Part shown: one piece after another, positions 8,433-18,329 of the stretch
How the letters are laid out: every line of letters begins with the position of its first letter
How positions within the stretch are numbered: the first letter of the stretch is position 1
NCBI RefSeq assembly: GCF_000717345.1
Contig: NZ_JNZA01000022.1
Location: 1 to 64,000, forward strand
Length of the DNA: 64,000 bases
Direction: 5' to 3'
DNA from: Streptomyces lydicus
GTDB lineage: Bacteria > Actinomycetota > Actinomycetes > Streptomycetales > Streptomycetaceae
Made by a program: the position numbers and the translations under genes
The notes under the pieces: model-generated
What the model was told of the DNA's origin: nothing
Seen by the model: only the letters and a program-made list of their open reading frames with translations
Database searches by the model: none

Positions 8433-9185
8433 TCAGGCCAGGCCGGCCACCAGCTCCGCCACCGGCTTGCGCCGGCCGGTGTAGAACGGGACCTCCTCGC
8501 GGACGTGCATCCGCGCCTCGGAGCCGCGCAGATGACGCATGAGGTCGACGATGCGGTACAGCTCGTCGGCCTCGAAGGCGAGCACCCACTCGTAGTCGCC
8601 GAGCGAGAACGACGGCACGGTGTTGGCGCGCACGTCCGGGAAGCCGCGGGCCATCTTGCCGTGGTCGGCGAGCATCCGGCGGCGGTCCTCGTCGGGGAGG
8701 AGGTACCACTCGTAGGAGCGCACGAAGGGGTAGACGCTCACGTAGTTGCGCGCCTGCTCATCGGCCAGGAAGGCCGGGATGTGCGACTTGTTGAACTCGG
8801 CGGGGCGGTGCAGCGCCATGTTGGACCACACCGGCGCGAGCGCGCGGCCGAGCCGGGTGCGGCGGAAGAGGTTGTACGCCTCCTGGAGGGCGTCCGAGCT
8901 CTCCGAGTGCCACCAGATCATGAGGTCGGCGTCGGCGCGCAGACCGGACACGTCGTACGTGCCGCGGACCACCACGTCCTTGGCGGCGAGCTGCGCGAAC
9001 AGCTCCTCGACCTCGTCGGCGTAGCCGCTGCGGTCCTCGGGGAGGACGTCGCGCAGCTTGAACACCGACCACAGGGTGTAGCGGATGACCTCGTTGAGGT
9101 CCTTGGCCTTCTTGCCGGCGTTCGGAGCCTTCTCGGGCGCCGCGGGGGCCTGCGGCGCGGAAGCGGGAGTGGAAGCGTCTGTCAT
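8433..9185 (-). CDS. hemQ: Coproheme decarboxylase HemQ/ChdC
   Basis: Enzyme that oxidatively decarboxylates coproheme III to heme b, the last step of the coproporphyrin-dependent heme pathway used by actinobacteria. The 250-residue chain has the chlorite-dismutase fold signatures of the actinobacterial HemQ group: [15 protein letters not shown] near the start, [18 protein letters not shown], the [16 protein letters not shown] segment carrying the catalytic tyrosine, and [18 protein letters not shown] with a likely heme-ligand histidine. It begins a few bases after the hemY stop, so the two form an operon. The start is uncertain: ATG at 9185 is given; ATG at 9194, two bases from the hemY stop, would add three residues. 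Confidence 0.95.
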   Translation of the reverse strand: MTDASTPASAPQAPAAPEKAPNAGKKAKDLNEVIRYTLWSVFKLRDVLPEDRSGYADEVEELFAQLAAKDVVVRGTYDVSGLRADADLMIWWHSESSDALQEAYNLFRRTRLGRALAPVWSNMALHRPAEFNKSHIPAFLADEQARNYVSVYPFVRSYEWYLLPDEDRRRMLADHGKMARGFPDVRANTVPSFSLGDYEWVLAFEADELYRIVDLMRHLRGSEARMHVREEVPFYTGRRKPVAELVAGLA

Positions 9186-9196
9186 GTCGTCCATTC

Positions 9197-10654
9197 TCAC
9201 TCGCCGGGGACGGTGGCCGGGCGCAGGGTGCCGAGGATGTCGTCGGCGGCCCTGCGGGCGGAGGCGATGCAGGCCGGGATGCCGACGCCCTCGTACAGCG
9301 CGCCGCACACCCGCAGACCCGGCAGCCCGGCGACGGCGTCCTGGATACGGGCCACCCGCTCCAGGTGTCCTACGGGGTACTGGGGCAGCCCGCCGTCCCA
9401 GCGGGTGACCCGGGAGGCGACCGGCGCGGCGGTCAGCCCGACCGCCTCGCGCAGGTCGGCCAGCGAGAGGGCGACCAGCTCGGAGTCGTCCCGGGCCAGG
9501 TCCTGTTCCTCGCCGTGGCGCCCGACGGAGGTGCGCAGGACGAAGAGGTCCGGGTCGGCGTCGCCGAGCCAGCCCCACTTGTTGGCGGAGAAGGTGGACG
9601 CCTTGATCGTGCGGCCGTCGACGGGCGGGACGAGGAAACCGCTGCCGGTGAGCTGCCGGTCGAGGTCGGCGCGCCGGAAGGCCATGGTGATCAGGGCCAT
9701 CGAGGCGTACTCGACGGTGCCCAGCTCGCCGGCGGCGGGCGCGCTGACGTCCGCGAGGAGGCGGGCGGCGGCGGGCGCGGGGACGGCGAGGACGACCGCG
9801 TCGGCGGTGAGCCGGCCGCCGTCGACGTCGAGGTGCCAGCCGTCGGGGGTGCGCCGGAGTCCGGTGGCGGGCGTGCCGGTGCGGATCTCGCCGCCCTTGG
9901 CCCGTACCGCGTCGGCGACCGCGCCCGGCAGCGTCCCGATGCCGCCGTCGATGCCCATGAAGACCGGGCCGGTCGCGGCGGCACCGGTCAGCGGGGCCGC
10001 GGTGGCGGCGCGCGCCTGGATACTCCGTACGCCGTCGAGCAGCGAGCGGTGCGTGCGGGCGGCCTCGAACAGCTGGGGCACGGCGGCGCGCAGCGAGATC
10101 TTGTAGGCGTCGCCGGCGTACACGCCGCCCAGCAGGGGTTCGACGAGCCGGTCGACGACCTCGCGGCCCAGCCGCCGGGCGACGTACTCGCCGACGGCGA
10201 CGTCCTCGCCGACCTCGGTGCGCGGCAGCCGGGCGTCCTCCTCGATGCGGGCGAGCCCCGCCGGGGAGAGCACGCCGGCGGCGGCGAGCGGGGCGAGGTC
10301 CCCGGGCACGCCCATGACGTGACCCTTGGGCATCGGGCGCAGCGCCGCGCGGGTCCACAGCGAGGCGGTGGCGGTGGTGGGCGGCTGCAGCCGGTCGCCC
10401 AGGCCGACGGCGCGCGCGAGCTCCACCGCCTCGGGCCGCCGGGCCAGCATCGATTCGGCCCCGAGGTCGACCGGTACGCCCGCGATCTCGCCGCTGCGCA
10501 GCTTGCCGCCGGGCCGGTCCGCGGCCTCCAGGACGGTCACCCGGGCACCGCCGTCGAGCAGGCGGTGCGCCGCCGCCAGCCCGGAGATGCCCGCGCCGAT
10601 GACGACGACGTGTCCGGTGGGGGCGGGTCCGGGGCCGGGGTGTGCCGCGCTCAT
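9197..10654 (-). CDS. hemY: Coproporphyrinogen/protoporphyrinogen oxidase HemY (CgoX)
   Basis: FAD enzyme that oxidises coproporphyrinogen III (or protoporphyrinogen IX) to the porphyrin. It shows an N-terminal Rossmann motif [17 protein letters not shown], the [12 protein letters not shown] second FAD strand, [14 protein letters not shown] in the substrate domain, and the C-terminal [18 protein letters not shown] that closes the FAD site. The 485-residue length is normal. ATG at 10654 was chosen because GCGAGG lies upstream; the frame stays open for another 100 residues without family-like sequence. It is co-transcribed with hemQ, and hemE lies 6 kb further on, also on the minus strand. Confidence 0.94.
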   Translation of the reverse strand: MSAAHPGPGPAPTGHVVVIGAGISGLAAAHRLLDGGARVTVLEAADRPGGKLRSGEIAGVPVDLGAESMLARRPEAVELARAVGLGDRLQPPTTATASLWTRAALRPMPKGHVMGVPGDLAPLAAAGVLSPAGLARIEEDARLPRTEVGEDVAVGEYVARRLGREVVDRLVEPLLGGVYAGDAYKISLRAAVPQLFEAARTHRSLLDGVRSIQARAATAAPLTGAAATGPVFMGIDGGIGTLPGAVADAVRAKGGEIRTGTPATGLRRTPDGWHLDVDGGRLTADAVVLAVPAPAAARLLADVSAPAAGELGTVEYASMALITMAFRRADLDRQLTGSGFLVPPVDGRTIKASTFSANKWGWLGDADPDLFVLRTSVGRHGEEQDLARDDSELVALSLADLREAVGLTAAPVASRVTRWDGGLPQYPVGHLERVARIQDAVAGLPGLRVCGALYEGVGIPACIASARRAADDILGTLRPATVPGE

Positions 10655-10956
10655 GCCGGTACCTCGCCGCGCCCGGCGCCGCATGCGCGCGGCGCGCACC
10701 CCTCGATGACTCGCTGGCAGCACTCGCTCATGCCCCCACTCTCTCAGAGCGGCCCGCGCGGGCGGTGGCCGGATCATGCTCCGCGCGGGGCGGCCCGAGG
10801 CCCGCGGCGAGGGCGCCGACAGCACCGTCGCGGCGAACGGGGATGACCGGCGACCCCGTTGACAGCGGAGTCCGGCGGGCAAAGACTCGGTTCGACGGGT
10901 GGCGATCTTCGTACCGCCCGCCGACCGCCGAGCCGGGACAGCGAGGACAGCGCCTG
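10655..10956 (+). promoter_or_regulatory. Divergent intergenic region with a putative thiolase promoter
   Basis: No gene is seen in these 302 bases. TTGACA (10859-10864) followed after 17 bases by AAGACT (10882-10887) is a plausible sigma-HrdB promoter for the thiolase gene, leaving a leader of about 60 bases. The hemY promoter on the other strand is not obvious. Confidence 0.45.
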
Positions 10957-12153
10957 ATGACCGACCCACGTCTGCGGGATGTGTACATCGTCGATGCGGT
11001 ACGGACGCCTGTCGGCAAGTACGGCGGCGCCCTGGCCGGGGTCCGGCCCGACGATCTCGCCGCCCATGTGCTGAAGGCCCTGGTGGACCGCACCCCGGAC
11101 CTGGACCCGGCGCGGATCGACGACGTCTGCTTCGGCGACGCGAACGGCGCCGGTGAGGACAACCGGAACGTGGCGCGGATGGCGGTGCTGCTGGCGGGGC
11201 TGCCGGTGACCGTCCCCGGGGTGACCGTGAACCGGCTGTGCGGCTCCGGCCTGGAGGCGGTCATCCAGGCGGCCCGCGCCGTCGCGCACGGCGACGCGCA
11301 CATCGCGGTCGCGGGCGGCGTGGAGTCGATGAGCCGCGCGCCGTACGTGCTGCGCAAGCCCGAACGGGCCTATCCCGCGGGCCATCAGGAGATGTTCTCC
11401 TCGACGCTGGGCTGGCGGATGGTCAATCCGCAGATGCGCCCGGAGTGGACGGTGGCGCTCGGCGAGGGCGCCGAGCTGATCGCCGACCAGCACGGCATCA
11501 CCCGGGAGCAGCAGGACGTCTTCGCGCTGGCCAGCCACCAGAAGGCGGTACGGGCCTGGCGGGAGGGCCACTACGACGCCGAGGTGGTGCCGGTGCCCGG
11601 TGTCGATCTCGGCCGGGACGAGACGATCCGTGAGGGCTCCTCGCTGGAGTCGCTGTCCAAGCTGAAGCCGGTCTTCCGTACGGCCGGCGGCACGGTCACC
11701 GCCGGCAACTCCTCGCCGCTCAACGACGGTGCCGCGGCCCTGCTGCTGGTCGACGAGGAGGGCCTGCGGGCCACCGGGCGGGAGCCGCTGGCCCGGATCC
11801 GCGCGAGTGCGGTGACCGGAGTCGAGCCGCAGCTGTTCGGCCTGGGCCCGGTGGAGGCGGTTCGGCGCGCGCTGGAACGGGCCGGCCGCGGCTTCACCGA
11901 CATCGCGACGTTCGAGCTGAACGAGGCGTTCGCGGCCCAGGCGCTGGGCTGCATCGGACAGTGGCCGGAGCTCGACCCGTGGGTGGTGAATCCGCGCGGC
12001 GGCGCGCTCGCCATCGGCCACCCCCTGGGCGCGTCCGGGGCCCGGCTGGCGGGTGCGGTCGCCCACCAGCTCGCCGCACTCGGCGCGGGCACCGGTCTCG
12101 CCGCGCTCTGCATCGGCGTCGGGCAGGGGCTGGCGCTCGTACTGGAGCGCTGA
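10957..12153 (+). CDS. Thiolase family acetyl-CoA / beta-ketoadipyl-CoA acyltransferase
   Basis: A 398-residue thiolase, catalysing reversible Claisen cleavage of a 3-ketoacyl-CoA. The acylated cysteine lies in VNRLCGSGLEAV (about residue 90), the His in GHPLGASGARL, and the second cysteine in ALCIGVGQG. YIVDAVRTPVGKYGG at the N-terminus and NRNVARMAVLLAGLP are close to the PcaF (beta-ketoadipyl-CoA thiolase) subgroup, but acetyl-CoA acetyltransferase is equally possible. It precedes an aromatic-type aldehyde dehydrogenase gene by 115 bases on the same strand, which suggests a role in degrading aromatic or short-chain acids. No other pca genes are present, so pathway assignment is tentative. 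Confidence 0.85.
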   Translation: MTDPRLRDVYIVDAVRTPVGKYGGALAGVRPDDLAAHVLKALVDRTPDLDPARIDDVCFGDANGAGEDNRNVARMAVLLAGLPVTVPGVTVNRLCGSGLEAVIQAARAVAHGDAHIAVAGGVESMSRAPYVLRKPERAYPAGHQEMFSSTLGWRMVNPQMRPEWTVALGEGAELIADQHGITREQQDVFALASHQKAVRAWREGHYDAEVVPVPGVDLGRDETIREGSSLESLSKLKPVFRTAGGTVTAGNSSPLNDGAAALLLVDEEGLRATGREPLARIRASAVTGVEPQLFGLGPVEAVRRALERAGRGFTDIATFELNEAFAAQALGCIGQWPELDPWVVNPRGGALAIGHPLGASGARLAGAVAHQLAALGAGTGLAALCIGVGQGLALVLER

Positions 12154-12268
12154 GCCGCCGCGCCGGCACCGGAGGGGCCGGTTCCGGAAGTCCCGCGGCG
12201 GGGCGGGATGCCGGGCCCCTACACTTGTTCATCCATCAACTTTCTGTCCCGGTCCGGAGGTTGGCGTC

Positions 12269-13723
12269 ATGGCCCTGCTCGATCCGACGAACTGGCGCTC
12301 CCTGCACGGCGGTGCGGCCGAAGCGGTCGAGCCCGCGACGGGCGAGGTGCTGGGCGGCTTCACGCTCGCCGCGGCCGTGGACGTCGAGCGGGCCACGGTC
12401 GCCGCCGCCGGCGCACAGCGCGCCTGGGCCCGGGCCCCGTACGCGGAGCGGGCCGCGGTGCTGCGCCGGGCCGGCGACCTGATCCGGGAACACGAGCCGG
12501 AGATCGGCGAGTGGATCATCCGGGAGGGCGGCAGCATCCGGGGCAAGGCCGACTTCGAGACCCGTACGGCGGCCGAGGAGTGCTACGAGGCCGCCGCGCT
12601 CGCCCACCGCCCGCTAGGCCAGGTGCTCCCCTCCGCGACGCCGCGGCTGTCGTACACGACCCGGGTGCCGGCCGGCGTCGTCGGCGTCATCTCTCCCTTC
12701 AACGCCCCGCTCGTCCTCGCCGTGCGCTCGGTCGCCCCCGCGCTGGCGCTGGGCAACGCCGTCGTCCTCAAGCCCGATCCGCGCACCGCGGTCTGCGGCG
12801 GCCACGCCCTCGCCGCGCTCTTCGCCGAGGCCGGGCTCCCCGAGGGGCTGCTGCACGTCCTGCCCGGCGGCGCGGACGCCGGGCGGGCGCTGGTCGAGGA
12901 CCCGCGGGTCCGGGTCGTGTCCTTCACCGGCTCGACCGCCGCTGGCCGCAGCGTCGGCGAGCTGGCCGCCCGCCATCTCAAGCGCGCCCACCTGGAGTTG
13001 GGCGGCAACAGCGCCTTCCTCGTCCTGGAGGACGCGGATCTGGACGCCGCGATGTCGACCGCCGCCTGGGCGTCGTTCTTCCACCAGGGCCAGGTCTGCA
13101 TGACCGCTGGCCGGCACCTCGTGCACGCCTCGCTCTACGACGAGTACGTGGAGCGGCTGGCCGCCAAGGCCGACTCCCTCGCGGTCGGCGACCCCTACCG
13201 CGAGCAGGTGCACCTGGGCCCGGTCATCGACCGCGGCCAGCTCGAAAGGATCCACGAGCTGGTGCGCAGCAGCGCGGCGGCCGGCGTACGCGTCGCGGCC
13301 GGCGGCCGGCACCGCGACCTCTTCTACCGCCCGACGGTGCTGGCCGACGCGGGTGCCGGCTACGGCGCGGGCTCGGTGGGCGCCAGCGCCGCCTACGGCG
13401 AGGAGGTGTTCGGCCCGGTGGCGCCGGTGCGCGCGTTCCACACCCTGGACGAGGCGGTCGCCCTCGCCGGCGACTCCGGCTACGGCCTGGCGCTGGGCAT
13501 CGTCACCCGTGACACCGCCCGCGCCCTCGACCTCGCCGACCGCATCCCCACCGGCCTCCTGCACATCAACGACCAGACGGTCAACGACGAACCGATCGCG
13601 CCCTTCGGCGGCCTCGCCGACTCCGGCACCGGGTCCCGCTTCGGCGGCGACGCCAACCTCGACGCCTTCACCGAAACCCGCTGGACCACGGTGCGCGCCA
13701 CCCCGGCCGCCTACCCGTTCTGA
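12269..13723 (+). CDS. Aldehyde dehydrogenase, benzaldehyde-dehydrogenase-like
   Basis: NAD(P)-dependent aldehyde dehydrogenase of 484 residues. The catalytic cysteine is in FFHQGQVCMTAGRHL and the general-base glutamate in AHLELGGNSAFLV; VSFTGSTAAGRSVGE binds the nicotinamide cofactor and VVGVISPFNAPLVLAV lines the substrate tunnel. EEVFGPVAPVRAF is the usual C-terminal motif. The N-terminal LLDPTNWRSLHGG resembles XylC-type benzaldehyde/vanillin dehydrogenases. GGAGG at 12256-12260 sets the ATG at 12269. With the thiolase upstream and a flavin disulfide reductase downstream, it may belong to an aromatic catabolic set; that is inference. Confidence 0.88.
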   Translation: MALLDPTNWRSLHGGAAEAVEPATGEVLGGFTLAAAVDVERATVAAAGAQRAWARAPYAERAAVLRRAGDLIREHEPEIGEWIIREGGSIRGKADFETRTAAEECYEAAALAHRPLGQVLPSATPRLSYTTRVPAGVVGVISPFNAPLVLAVRSVAPALALGNAVVLKPDPRTAVCGGHALAALFAEAGLPEGLLHVLPGGADAGRALVEDPRVRVVSFTGSTAAGRSVGELAARHLKRAHLELGGNSAFLVLEDADLDAAMSTAAWASFFHQGQVCMTAGRHLVHASLYDEYVERLAAKADSLAVGDPYREQVHLGPVIDRGQLERIHELVRSSAAAGVRVAAGGRHRDLFYRPTVLADAGAGYGAGSVGASAAYGEEVFGPVAPVRAFHTLDEAVALAGDSGYGLALGIVTRDTARALDLADRIPTGLLHINDQTVNDEPIAPFGGLADSGTGSRFGGDANLDAFTETRWTTVRATPAAYPF

Positions 13724-13863
13724 GGCGTCACGACCGTCCGCGGGCAGAATCCCGGGGAACAGCACCGCTTTTCACGGCACGGCATACGGACAGACATGTC
13801 GACAGTTCAAGGCAACAGGGCATTTCGACAGGGCATCTCACACCTCGCGAAGGGGCGTACGGC

Positions 13864-15246
13864 ATGACGGCGGAGCGGCTGGTGGTCGTCGGGGGCGACG
13901 CGGCGGGAATGGCGGCAGCCTCGCAGGCGCGGCGGCTGAGGAAGCCCGACGAGCTCACGATCACCGCGTTCGAGCGCAGCCATTTCACCTCGTACTCGGC
14001 GTGCGGGATCCCGTACTGGGTCGGCGGCGTGGTCGACGGGCCGGACGCGCTGATCGCCCGTACGGCCGAGGAGCACCGCAGCCGCGACATCGATCTGCGG
14101 ATGCGCACCGAGGTCACCGAACTCGACCTGGACCGCGGCCGGGTGCGGGCCCGGGCGCTGGACGACGGCGGCCGGGAGTACTGGACCGGCTTCGACAAGC
14201 TGGTGCTGGCCACCGGCGCCCGGCCGCGCCGGCCCGACCTGCCGGGGATCGACGCGCCGGGGGTGCACGGCGTGCAGAACCTCGACGACGGTCAGGCGCT
14301 GCTGGACACCCTGGAGAAGTCCGCGGGCCGCCGGGCGGTGGTGGTCGGCGCCGGCTACATCGGCGTGGAGATGGCCGAGGCGCTGATCCGCCGCGACTAC
14401 GAGGTCACCGTCCTGGAGCAGAGCCCGCAGCCGATGACCACCCTGGACCCGGACATGGGCGCGCTGGTCCACGAGGCGATGTGCGGGATGGGCATCGAGA
14501 CGGTGCGCGGGGCGACCGTCACCGGTGTGCTGACCGACGGCGAGGGACGGGCCCGCGCGGTGACCACCGAGGACGCCGAGTACCCCGCGGACGTCGTCGT
14601 ACTGGGCATGGGCGTGCGCCCGGAGACCGCGCTGGCCGCCGCGGCCGGGCTGCCCCTGGGCGACGCCGGCGGGCTGCTCACCGACCTGGCGATGCGGGTC
14701 CGCGGCCACGACAGCATCTGGGCGGGCGGCGACTGCGTCGAGGTCCTCGACCTGGTCTCCGGCCGCACCCGCCACATCGCGCTGGGCACCCATGCCAACA
14801 AGCACGGCCAGGTCATCGGCGCCAATGTGGGCGGCGGCTATGCGACCTTCCCCGGCGTGGTCGGCACGGCCGTCAGCAAGGTCTGCGATCTGGAGATCGC
14901 CCGGACCGGGCTGCTGGAACGTGAGGCACACGCCGCGGGTCTGCGCTTCGTCACCGCCACCGTCGAGGCCACCAGCCGGGCCGGCTACTACCCCGGCACC
15001 CGTCCGATGCACGTCAAGATGCTCGCCGAGCGCCGCACCGGCCGGCTGCTCGGGGTGCAGATCGTCGGCCACGAGGGCGCCGGCAAGCGGGTGGACATCG
15101 CGGCGGTCGCGCTGACGGCCGGCATGACGGTGGAGCAGATGACCGCCCTCGACCTCGGCTACGCCCCGCCGTTCTCCCCGGTCTGGGACCCCGTCCTGGT
15201 CGCCGCCCGCAAGGCATCGAGCGCGGTACGCGCCGCCGGCGGCTGA
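13864..15246 (+). CDS. FAD-dependent pyridine nucleotide-disulfide oxidoreductase, CoA-disulfide-reductase-like
   Basis: A 460-residue flavoprotein of the group that reduces CoA disulfide, related disulfides or oxygen with NAD(P)H. FAD binds at LVVVGGDAAGMAAASQARR, NAD(P) at AVVVGAGYIGVEMAEALI, and the second FAD contact is IWAGGDCVEVLDLVSG. The single redox cysteine is in SYSACGIPYWVGG, in the place of the one-cysteine active site of CoA-disulfide reductase and NADH oxidase. The C-terminal dimerisation domain (GTAVSKVCDLEIARTGL onward) is complete and ends in the usual LDLGYAPPFSPVWDPV. GCGAAGGGGCG precedes the ATG. It may share a transcript with the aldehyde dehydrogenase, 140 bases upstream. 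Confidence 0.87.
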   Translation: MTAERLVVVGGDAAGMAAASQARRLRKPDELTITAFERSHFTSYSACGIPYWVGGVVDGPDALIARTAEEHRSRDIDLRMRTEVTELDLDRGRVRARALDDGGREYWTGFDKLVLATGARPRRPDLPGIDAPGVHGVQNLDDGQALLDTLEKSAGRRAVVVGAGYIGVEMAEALIRRDYEVTVLEQSPQPMTTLDPDMGALVHEAMCGMGIETVRGATVTGVLTDGEGRARAVTTEDAEYPADVVVLGMGVRPETALAAAAGLPLGDAGGLLTDLAMRVRGHDSIWAGGDCVEVLDLVSGRTRHIALGTHANKHGQVIGANVGGGYATFPGVVGTAVSKVCDLEIARTGLLEREAHAAGLRFVTATVEATSRAGYYPGTRPMHVKMLAERRTGRLLGVQIVGHEGAGKRVDIAAVALTAGMTVEQMTALDLGYAPPFSPVWDPVLVAARKASSAVRAAGG

Positions 15247-15271
15247 CCCGACCTGATCCGAAAGACACGGC

Positions 15272-16279
15272 CTAGTGGCCGGCCCGGCGCGGGCCGAACT
15301 GCTGCTCGCGGGCCACGCGCACGCGCGTCAGCGCGTCCCGGGCCAGCCCCGCCACGAACGCCGGGCACAGCCAGTTCTCCAGCGGCAGCCCGGCGGACCG
15401 GCCGCCGTGCTCCGCGAGGAGCTGCCGGGCGTGCGGGCTCTTCAGGCACATCCCGGCCGTGAGGGCGTCCTCCGGGACGGTGGGGAGCACGGGGTGCCCG
15501 GCCGCGCCGTGCCCGCAGTCCGGCCGGCCGCGCGGCGCCGGCACGGACGCCAGCCCCGCGCTCAGCTCGTCCAGCGGTCCCGGAGAGGCGAGCGGGGAGG
15601 TGGCGATGTACCAGGACAGGGCGGTGGCGATGACCACCAGTCCGGCGCGTTCGGCGTCCCCGGTGGCGCAGGCGAGGGCCTTGCCGTAGTGCGACAGCGT
15701 CCAGGTGACGCTGACCCCCGGGGCCGGGAAGCCGTGCAGGACGGAGGCCAGGTCCTGGACCTCCTCCTGCTCGGCGGTGGACAGCCGGGCCGGTATGCCG
15801 TCGGTGGTCCCCGGCGCGAGGATGTCGATGGCGACCCGGGCGTACCCGGCCACATTGCGCGGACAACGCCACACCTCCGGCGGATCCCAGAGGTCCCGCT
15901 GCGGGTACGCGGCGGCCGCGGCGGCGTCGTCCAGCATCGGGAGGTACTCGGCGAGCCCCTCCAACTGGAACTCCAGACCGTCCTCGTACGGGTGCGCGTC
16001 ATGCCCGCAGGGGCCCGCACGGAGCGCGCGGTCGGTGGCGCGCAGGGCGTCGAGGACCGCCGCCGCGGTGCCGTCGGAAGCGTCCTGGAGGCTGACGTAG
16101 TCGGCCGTCATCAGCAGTCCGAGGGTCCACAGCCAGGCGCGCTCGCCACCGGGGTCGGCGGCGAGCGCACGGGCGGCTGCCAGGACGAGTTCCGTGTCGT
16201 GGTCCGCGTAGTACTCGGTGCGGATCTCTTCCCAGGCGGCGGCGAGCTCCGCTATCGGGGCGTCGGGGGTGGCGTTCAC
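15272..16279 (-). CDS. Conserved hypothetical protein downstream of hemE
   Basis: About 335 residues, not recognised. It is predicted soluble, helical and acidic in its N-terminal half, with conserved-looking Cys-Gly-His patches (GPCGHDAHPYEDG and RPDCGHGAAGHPVL) that might bind metal, and LSHYGKALACATGDAERA. There is no signal peptide and no transmembrane segment. It starts about 40 bases after the hemE stop on the same strand and is probably co-transcribed. GTG at 16279 and GTG at 16288 are both possible starts, with no good ribosome site for either. The frame is supported by typical Streptomyces third-position GC. No function is proposed. Confidence 0.75.
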   Translation of the reverse strand: MNATPDAPIAELAAAWEEIRTEYYADHDTELVLAAARALAADPGGERAWLWTLGLLMTADYVSLQDASDGTAAAVLDALRATDRALRAGPCGHDAHPYEDGLEFQLEGLAEYLPMLDDAAAAAAYPQRDLWDPPEVWRCPRNVAGYARVAIDILAPGTTDGIPARLSTAEQEEVQDLASVLHGFPAPGVSVTWTLSHYGKALACATGDAERAGLVVIATALSWYIATSPLASPGPLDELSAGLASVPAPRGRPDCGHGAAGHPVLPTVPEDALTAGMCLKSPHARQLLAEHGGRSAGLPLENWLCPAFVAGLARDALTRVRVAREQQFGPRRAGH

Positions 16280-16317
16280 GCTGTCCACGACGCCCCGGGG
16301 GTCGGGCGCAGTTCCGC

Positions 16318-17424
16318 TCAGCGCGCCGTCTGCGTGTGGACGTACTCGACGAGGCGGGTGAGCGCCTCCGGGTCGGTGCTGGGCAGGACGCCGTGACCGA
16401 GGTTGAAGATGTGGCCCTCCAGGCCGGCGGCGGCGTCGAGCACCTCGCGGGCCTTGGTCTCGACGGCCTCGCGGGGCGCGAAGAGGACCGCGGGGTCGAT
16501 GTTGCCCTGCAGCGCCTTGCCGGGGCCGACGCGGCGGGCCGCCTCGTCCATCGGGACCCGCCAGTCGACGCCGACCACGTCGGCGCCCGCCTCGCCCATC
16601 AGGCCGAGCAGCTCGCCGGTGCCGACGCCGAAGTGGATGCGCGGTACGCCGCGGCCCTCGACGGCCCGGAAGACCTTCGCGGAGGCCGGCATCACCGAGC
16701 GGCGGTAGTCGGCGGGCGAGAGCGCGCCGACCCAGGAGTCGAAGAGCTGGACGGCGCTCGCGCCGGCGTCGATCTGGACCTTCAGGAAGGACGCGGTGAT
16801 GTCGGCGAGGCGGTCCAGGAGGTCGGCCCACAGCTGCGGGTCGCCGTACATGAGGGCCTTGGTGCGCTCGTGATTGCGGGACGGGCCGCCCTCGACGAGG
16901 TAGCTGGCGAGCGTGAAGGGCGCGCCGGCGAAGCCGATCAGCGGGGTGGCGCCCAGTTCGCGCACGAGCAGGCCGATGGCCTCGGTGACGTACGGGACGT
17001 CGGCCGGGTCCAGGGCGCGCAGCCGGTCGAGGTCGGCGCGGGTGCGGATCGGGTTCTCGACGACCGGGCCGATGCCGGGCTTGATGTCGAGGTCGACGCC
17101 GATGGCCTTGAGCGGCACGACGATGTCGCTGAAGTAGATCGCGGCGTCGACACCGTGGCGGCGTACCGGCTGGAGGGTGATCTCGGTGACGAGGTCGGGC
17201 CGCATGCAGGAGTCCAGCATCGCGATGCCCTCGCGGACCTTGCGGTACTCGGGCAGCGAGCGCCCGGCCTGGCGCATGAACCACACCGGGGTGTGCGGCA
17301 CCGGCTCGCGCCGGCAGGCCCTGAGGAAGGCCGAGTCGTACGTACCGGTCTGCTGCTGGCCCGCGATCGGGGTCTCCCCTGCTCGATCGCGGCTGACGGC
17401 TCGGGGGATGTCGTTGGCGCTCAC
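16318..17424 (-). CDS. hemE: Uroporphyrinogen III decarboxylase
   Basis: Removes four acetate carboxyls from uroporphyrinogen III to give coproporphyrinogen III, the substrate of HemY in this pathway. The hallmark N-terminal [15 protein letters not shown] is present, as are [32 protein letters not shown] and the C-terminal [20 protein letters not shown]. The length of 368 residues is slightly above the usual 340-355 because of a charged N-terminus. The start is GTG at 17424 (VSANDIP); AAGATT only six bases upstream would make the message leaderless. It is divergent from the DUF3000 gene. Confidence 0.95.
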   Translation of the reverse strand: MSANDIPRAVSRDRAGETPIAGQQQTGTYDSAFLRACRREPVPHTPVWFMRQAGRSLPEYRKVREGIAMLDSCMRPDLVTEITLQPVRRHGVDAAIYFSDIVVPLKAIGVDLDIKPGIGPVVENPIRTRADLDRLRALDPADVPYVTEAIGLLVRELGATPLIGFAGAPFTLASYLVEGGPSRNHERTKALMYGDPQLWADLLDRLADITASFLKVQIDAGASAVQLFDSWVGALSPADYRRSVMPASAKVFRAVEGRGVPRIHFGVGTGELLGLMGEAGADVVGVDWRVPMDEAARRVGPGKALQGNIDPAVLFAPREAVETKAREVLDAAAGLEGHIFNLGHGVLPSTDPEALTRLVEYVHTQTAR

Positions 17425-17513
17425 GGCCCAAATCTTCGCATGCGCCCCCGGGCACCTCCGAATGGGCGACGCGCGCACCGGGTGTCCTCCCCGTATGCGG
17501 GGCGTCTTCCGCC

Positions 17514-17519
17514 TAATCT
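17514..17519 (+). promoter_or_regulatory. -10 element of the DUF3000 gene, implying a leaderless mRNA
   Basis: TAATCT (17514-17519) ends seven bases before the ATG at 17527, which places the transcription start at or next to the start codon. No -35 of good quality is seen and no ribosome site precedes the ATG. Confidence 0.5.
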
Positions 17520-17526
17520 TCCGGGC

Positions 17527-18183
17527 ATGGCTGCGGCTCATGAACACCTCACGGACAGCGCGGACGAGGCGCCGATCCCCTTCCGTCAGGCGGTCGAGGC
17601 ACTCCGCACGGCACGACTGCGGCCGGAGATCGAGATCGACCCGACGCCCGCGCCGAAGCGGCTCGCCCCGTTCGCGTACGCGCTGGAGGCGGCGGTCGTC
17701 GAGCACGGCGCGGGGCCGGACGGCGAGGACAAGGACCTGGCGGACGGGCGGCTGGTGCTGCTGCACAACCCGGCCGGGGACGACGCCTGGCACGGCACGT
17801 TCCGGGTGGTGACCCTGGCGCGGGCGGAGCTGGAGCCCGAGATGGGCGCCGATCCGCTGCTGCCGGAGGTGTCCTGGTCGTGGCTGACGGGTGCGCTGGA
17901 CGCCCGCGGGGTGCGCTACGCCGCGCCGAGCGGCACGGTGACCCGGGCCGGGTCCTACTACTTCGGCGGGCTGGCGGCGCGCGAGCCGGCGACCCAGATC
18001 GAGATCCGGGCGTCCTGGACACCGGCCGAAGGCCCCGGCGGGGTGCCGGACATGGCCGCGCACCTGTCGGCGTGGTGCGATCTGCTGTGCCAGGTCGCGG
18101 GGCTGCCGCCGGCCACGGTCGACACGGCGCCGCGCGGCGGGGTGGTTCCGCTGCCGCAGCGGCGCGGTGCGCAGCCGCGCTGA
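17527..18183 (+). CDS. DUF3000 family protein
   Basis: A 218-residue soluble protein matching the actinobacterial DUF3000 family in length, in position beside hemE, and in motifs such as [55 protein letters not shown] and [18 protein letters not shown] near the end. Its function is unknown. It is divergent from hemE and sits upstream of whiI and the RNase D gene, an arrangement I recall as conserved in streptomycetes. The start ATG is fixed by the -10 element just upstream; there is no Shine-Dalgarno sequence. Confidence 0.88.
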   Translation: MAAAHEHLTDSADEAPIPFRQAVEALRTARLRPEIEIDPTPAPKRLAPFAYALEAAVVEHGAGPDGEDKDLADGRLVLLHNPAGDDAWHGTFRVVTLARAELEPEMGADPLLPEVSWSWLTGALDARGVRYAAPSGTVTRAGSYYFGGLAAREPATQIEIRASWTPAEGPGGVPDMAAHLSAWCDLLCQVAGLPPATVDTAPRGGVVPLPQRRGAQPR

Positions 18184-18216
18184 GCGGAGCGGCGCACCGT
18201 CGGGCCGCGCCCACCT

Positions 18217-18324
18217 TGATCACCTTCGCGTACGGCTCTGATCACCTCGGTATGCACTCCGTGCCCAGACGTGATCGATCACCCATCCGATTTGCCCGAA
18301 TTGCCCCTAACTAAATCGTGATCA
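18217..18324. promoter_or_regulatory. Cluster of TGATCA-type palindromes upstream of whiI
   Basis: TGATCACC occurs at 18217-18224 and 18239-18246, the palindrome GTGATCGATCAC at 18271-18282, and GTGATCA at 18318-18324. The first three are 22 and 33 bases apart, close to whole helical turns. GTGA-N4-TCACC at 18271 resembles the BldD box. The stretch is AT-rich for this genome and lies just upstream of the predicted sigma-WhiG promoter. Confidence 0.5.
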
Positions 18325-18329
18325 AAGTC

